DNA from: Acidimicrobiaceae bacterium
Lineage (GTDB): Bacteria > Actinomycetota > Acidimicrobiia > Acidimicrobiales > RAAP-2
Direction of reading: 5' to 3'
Assembly (NCBI GenBank): GCA_003157945.1
Contig: PMFY01000259.1
Span: 1-8,183 of the forward strand
DNA length: 8,183 nt
The translations under genes and the position numbers were made by a program. Position 1 is the first letter of the stretch; each line of letters begins with the position of its first letter. The notes beneath the pieces are model-generated. The model searched no databases. It worked only from the letters and a program-made list of their open reading frames with translations, and was not told the origin of the DNA. Below are positions 6,429 to 8,183 of this stretch, one piece after another.

Positions 6429-6461
6429 GTGAAAGGTTCACGGTCCGATCCCACGTACCAT
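6429..6461 (+). promoter_or_regulatory. Promoter with palindromic operator candidate for the HTH gene
   Basis: TACCAT (6456-6461) is a TANNNT -10 box ending 7 nt before ATG 6469, a leaderless arrangement. The palindrome GTGAA-AGG-TTCAC (6429-6441) lies where the -35 region would be. One position further out it continues as a T/G pair and then AC/GT, giving a near-symmetric 19-nt site. A repressor bound here would occlude polymerase, and the HTH protein encoded immediately downstream is the obvious candidate. This is inference from position. Confidence 0.4.
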
Positions 6462-6468
6462 CTGGGGC

Positions 6469-6861
6469 ATGGACGAGGCCATCGAGCGGGTGATCGAGGA
6501 CGTCTACCACTACACCGAGGCCGGCGAGCGCCTCATCGAGCGGCTGCAGCTCCAGAACAAGTGGAACCTCGAGGACGTCGAGCGCCTCCGCACCGGGGTC
6601 AGCCTCATGTCCGCGATCGACATCACCGACTCCGCCGCGCGCAGCCGGGACCTGACCAGGATCATGGCCGAGTTCGAGGAGAGCCGCCGGGCCATCCGGT
6701 CCTCGGTGGTGGCCGCCGCACTGGCCGAGGGCGCCTCGGTCGCCCGGATCAGCGAGATCTTCGGCGTGTCGCGCCAGCTGGCCAACCGGTTCGTGAAGGA
6801 CTGCCGGGCCCGCGAGCAGCAGCTGACCGAGCCGGCCTCCCCGCCCCTCCCGACCTCCTGA
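6469..6861 (+). CDS. Small helix-turn-helix DNA-binding protein
   Basis: A 130-residue protein. The first 75 residues are predicted to be mostly helical and charged (MDEAIERVIEDVYHYTEAGE onward) with no recognised domain and could be a dimerisation or sensor part. Residues about 80-110 form a helix-turn-helix: AALAEGASVARISEIFGVSRQLANRFVKD, in which ASVARISEIFGVS is the classic positioning helix plus turn and RQLANRFV the recognition helix. It resembles sigma-70 region 4 or resolvase-type HTHs. The tail is short and Pro/Ser-rich. It probably acts as a transcription factor; targets are unknown, with autoregulation suggested by the upstream palindrome. There is no good Shine-Dalgarno sequence, and the -10 box abuts the start. 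It converges with the TauE/SafE gene (32 nt between stops). Confidence 0.75.
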   Translation: MDEAIERVIEDVYHYTEAGERLIERLQLQNKWNLEDVERLRTGVSLMSAIDITDSAARSRDLTRIMAEFEESRRAIRSSVVAAALAEGASVARISEIFGVSRQLANRFVKDCRAREQQLTEPASPPLPTS

Positions 6862-6893
6862 CGTCGACCGGGACTCCAGGGGGACCCGCACCG

Positions 6894-7868
6894 TCATTCC
6901 AGTTCGGAGGAGCCCGCCCGCGCCCCGATGATCGGCGGAACGTCGCCCGACGTCCCCGTATCCACCGTCCCCCCGTCCGGCAGGGTGTCGACTCCCGCCT
7001 TCCACGGACGGACGTAGGCCAGGTAGAACACACCGGCCCCGAGCAGCGTGGCGCACAGGATCCACCCGAGGGCGGTGGTGCCCACACCGGCGTACTTGAG
7101 GCCGGAGGCGAAGATCACGAAGGTGATGGCCGGGCGGATGTACTTGTCCGGCGCACGGGACGACAGGAAGGCGCCGACCAGCACGGCCGGAACGCTGCCG
7201 ATGATGATCGACGTCGTCACCGAGAACTCGACGTGACCGAAGATGAGTGCGCCGAGCGCGGCGGCCATGGTCAGGGGCACCGCCTGGGTCAGGTCGGTCC
7301 CGACCAGCTGGTTGGCACCGAGCATCGGGTACAGGAAGAGGAGCAGGACGATCATCATCGCGATCGCTTTGGCGGTGGTCAGGCCGACGATGACGCCGCC
7401 GACCATGCCGATGATGACGGTCGGAATCGGCTTCACCTCGAGCTGGTGGACGATCGTCGTGCGACCCCTGCCCGAGCGCCGGTCGAGGTAGTAGCGCAGC
7501 ACCATGGCTGCCGCACCGAGCAGCAGCGCCGCCCCGAGGATCTTCTCGATGTTGTCCTGGGACGTCTTGGCGTGGCCCATCAGATGGAGCAGGTAGGCGC
7601 CCACGAATGCCATCGGCACCGAACCGAGCACCATCCAGCCCACCATGCGGAAGTTGACCGTCTTCTTGGAGATGTGGACGGCGGCGCCGAACGGTCGCAT
7701 GAAGACTGCAGCCACCAGGTCGCTGGAGATGGCCGCAGACGGCTTGATCCCGAAGAGGAGAATGAGCATCGGGGTCATCAGTGCCCCACCTCCGGCCCCG
7801 GTGAGTCCCACCAGGAACCCCACGACGGCGCTGCCCAACACGATGTACGGGTCGATGTTCATCGACAT
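6894..7868 (-). CDS. TauE/SafE-family sulfite/anion exporter permease
   Basis: A 324-residue polytopic membrane protein, slightly longer than the usual 250-300. The first helix contains GFLVGLTGAGGGALMTPMLI (about 17-36), the signature Gly-rich motif of TauE/SafE repeats. A second related motif, IGMVGGVIVGLTTAKAIAM, lies near the middle, consistent with the family's internal duplication. About eight hydrophobic segments are visible, with a charged loop between the halves (DRRSGRGRTT) and a hydrophilic C-terminal tail. Family members move sulfite, sulfoacetate, thiosulfate or other small organic anions; the substrate here is not readable. Start: ATG 7868 or ATG 7862 (MNIDPY). A purine-rich GAGAGGGG lies upstream, close to the first and better spaced for the second. 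A -35/-10 pair sits immediately upstream, so the gene is probably monocistronic. Confidence 0.9.
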   Translation of the reverse strand: MSMNIDPYIVLGSAVVGFLVGLTGAGGGALMTPMLILLFGIKPSAAISSDLVAAVFMRPFGAAVHISKKTVNFRMVGWMVLGSVPMAFVGAYLLHLMGHAKTSQDNIEKILGAALLLGAAAMVLRYYLDRRSGRGRTTIVHQLEVKPIPTVIIGMVGGVIVGLTTAKAIAMMIVLLLFLYPMLGANQLVGTDLTQAVPLTMAAALGALIFGHVEFSVTTSIIIGSVPAVLVGAFLSSRAPDKYIRPAITFVIFASGLKYAGVGTTALGWILCATLLGAGVFYLAYVRPWKAGVDTLPDGGTVDTGTSGDVPPIIGARAGSSELE

Positions 7869-7891
7869 GCCCCTCTCAATGCCCTACTAGC

Positions 7892-7920
7892 ACCGTAGGC
7901 AAACTTGGGACACAAGGCAA
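7892..7920 (-). promoter_or_regulatory. Sigma-70-like promoter of the TauE/SafE gene
   Basis: On the minus strand TTGCCT (-35, complement of 7915-7920) and TACGGT (-10, complement of 7892-7897) are separated by exactly 17 nt. The start site would be near 7885, leaving a short leader that contains the GAGAGGGG ribosome-binding site. Confidence 0.55.
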
Positions 7921-7926
7921 TTGCCT
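7915..7926. promoter_or_regulatory. 12-bp perfect palindrome overlapping the -35 box (operator candidate)
   Basis: AGGCAATTGCCT is fully self-complementary and its left half is the predicted -35 hexamer of the TauE/SafE promoter. A regulator binding here would compete with RNA polymerase. The cognate factor is unknown: the neighbouring cNMP-domain protein shows no HTH in its visible part. Confidence 0.4.
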
Positions 7927-7968
7927 CTCGACGTGCAGCTGAAGGGCTGACCTGGGGACTTCCGTGCG

Positions 7969-8183
7969 TCAGGCCTGGTCCTGGAATCGGCCGAAGCGCT
8001 CGTCGTAGTCGCGCAGCCGGCTGGCCAGGGCTCCCATGATTCCGAGGGCGAAGGTCGGTGATTCGTGGACGAGGAAGAGGAAGGTCCTGCGGTCGATGTC
8101 GGCGAGGGCCGTATCGGTCGTGGCAACTGCGGTCACGTTGCGCGGCAGGTGGTCGATCAGCGCCCGCTCGCCGAACACGTCGT
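7969..8183 (-). CDS. Cyclic-nucleotide-binding-domain protein, C-terminal fragment (runs off window)
   Basis: The frame is open through the window edge, so this is the 3' part of a gene whose start lies beyond 8183. The visible 71 residues open with DVFGERALIDHLPRNVTAVATTD, the phosphate-binding cassette of cNMP-binding (CRP-type) domains, where Gly-Glu contacts the ribose and Arg the phosphate. Here the sequence is FGERALI with the Arg five residues later. A strand, ALADIDRRTFLFLV, and the C-helix ALGIMGALASRLRDYDERF follow, ending at QDQA. No helix-turn-helix follows the domain, so it looks like a stand-alone sensor or the C-terminal domain of a larger protein rather than a CRP/FNR regulator. 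It lies upstream of, and on the same strand as, the TauE/SafE gene, with 100 nt between them. Confidence 0.8.
   Translation of the reverse strand, partial: DVFGERALIDHLPRNVTAVATTDTALADIDRRTFLFLVHESPTFALGIMGALASRLRDYDERFGRFQDQA

Noticed and set aside
1..8183. CRISPR array, toxin-antitoxin pair or multi-gene defence island
   Set aside because: No regularly spaced repeats and no paired small genes are visible. The HNH gene stands alone without helicase, methylase or sensor partners.

Overview
The window comes from a GC-rich bacterium, most likely an actinomycete (Actinomycetota; an Acidimicrobiia-like lineage is only a guess). The clues are GC-heavy codon use, GTG starts, an actinobacterial-type smpB-ssrA pair, and several genes with a TANNNT -10 box only 6-8 nt before the start codon, which is the leaderless-transcript pattern common in that phylum. 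No taxonomic assignment was computed.

Layout. 1-83: 5' end of a JAMM/M67 metallopeptidase gene on the minus strand, divergent from smpB. 139-672: smpB. 809-1156: complete tmRNA gene (ssrA) encoding the tag AEPQLALAA. SmpB and tmRNA together form the trans-translation ribosome-rescue system. 1112-1672, minus strand: an HNH endonuclease gene whose reading frame ends inside the antisense of the tmRNA 3' end. 1673-2017: no convincing gene, but a 2 x 20-nt tandem repeat. 2018-2848, minus strand: an exported, beta-strand-rich protein of unknown function. 2849-3224: no gene seen. By hand counts the stretch from about 1157 to 2848 is less GC-rich than its surroundings. With the HNH gene abutting ssrA, a classic island integration point, it looks like acquired DNA.

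3225-3680, minus strand: a GNAT acetyltransferase. Divergent from it, 3763-5684: a polytopic GT-C-like membrane protein, split by a one-base frameshift in a run of five G at 4352-4356. 5722-6237, minus strand: a DUF1269-type protein. 6469-6861: a small helix-turn-helix protein with a palindrome over its likely -35 region. 6894-7868, minus strand: a TauE/SafE anion-exporter-like permease whose promoter carries a 12-bp perfect palindrome over its -35 box. 7969-8183, minus strand: the C-terminal part of a cyclic-nucleotide-binding-domain protein running off the window.

Apart from smpB-ssrA, the genes are mostly single transcription units in alternating directions and do not form one operon or a recognisable multi-gene defence or metabolic system. 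The least ordinary features are the HNH/tmRNA junction with its 20-bp inverted repeat, the frameshifted GT-C gene and the two promoter-overlapping palindromes.
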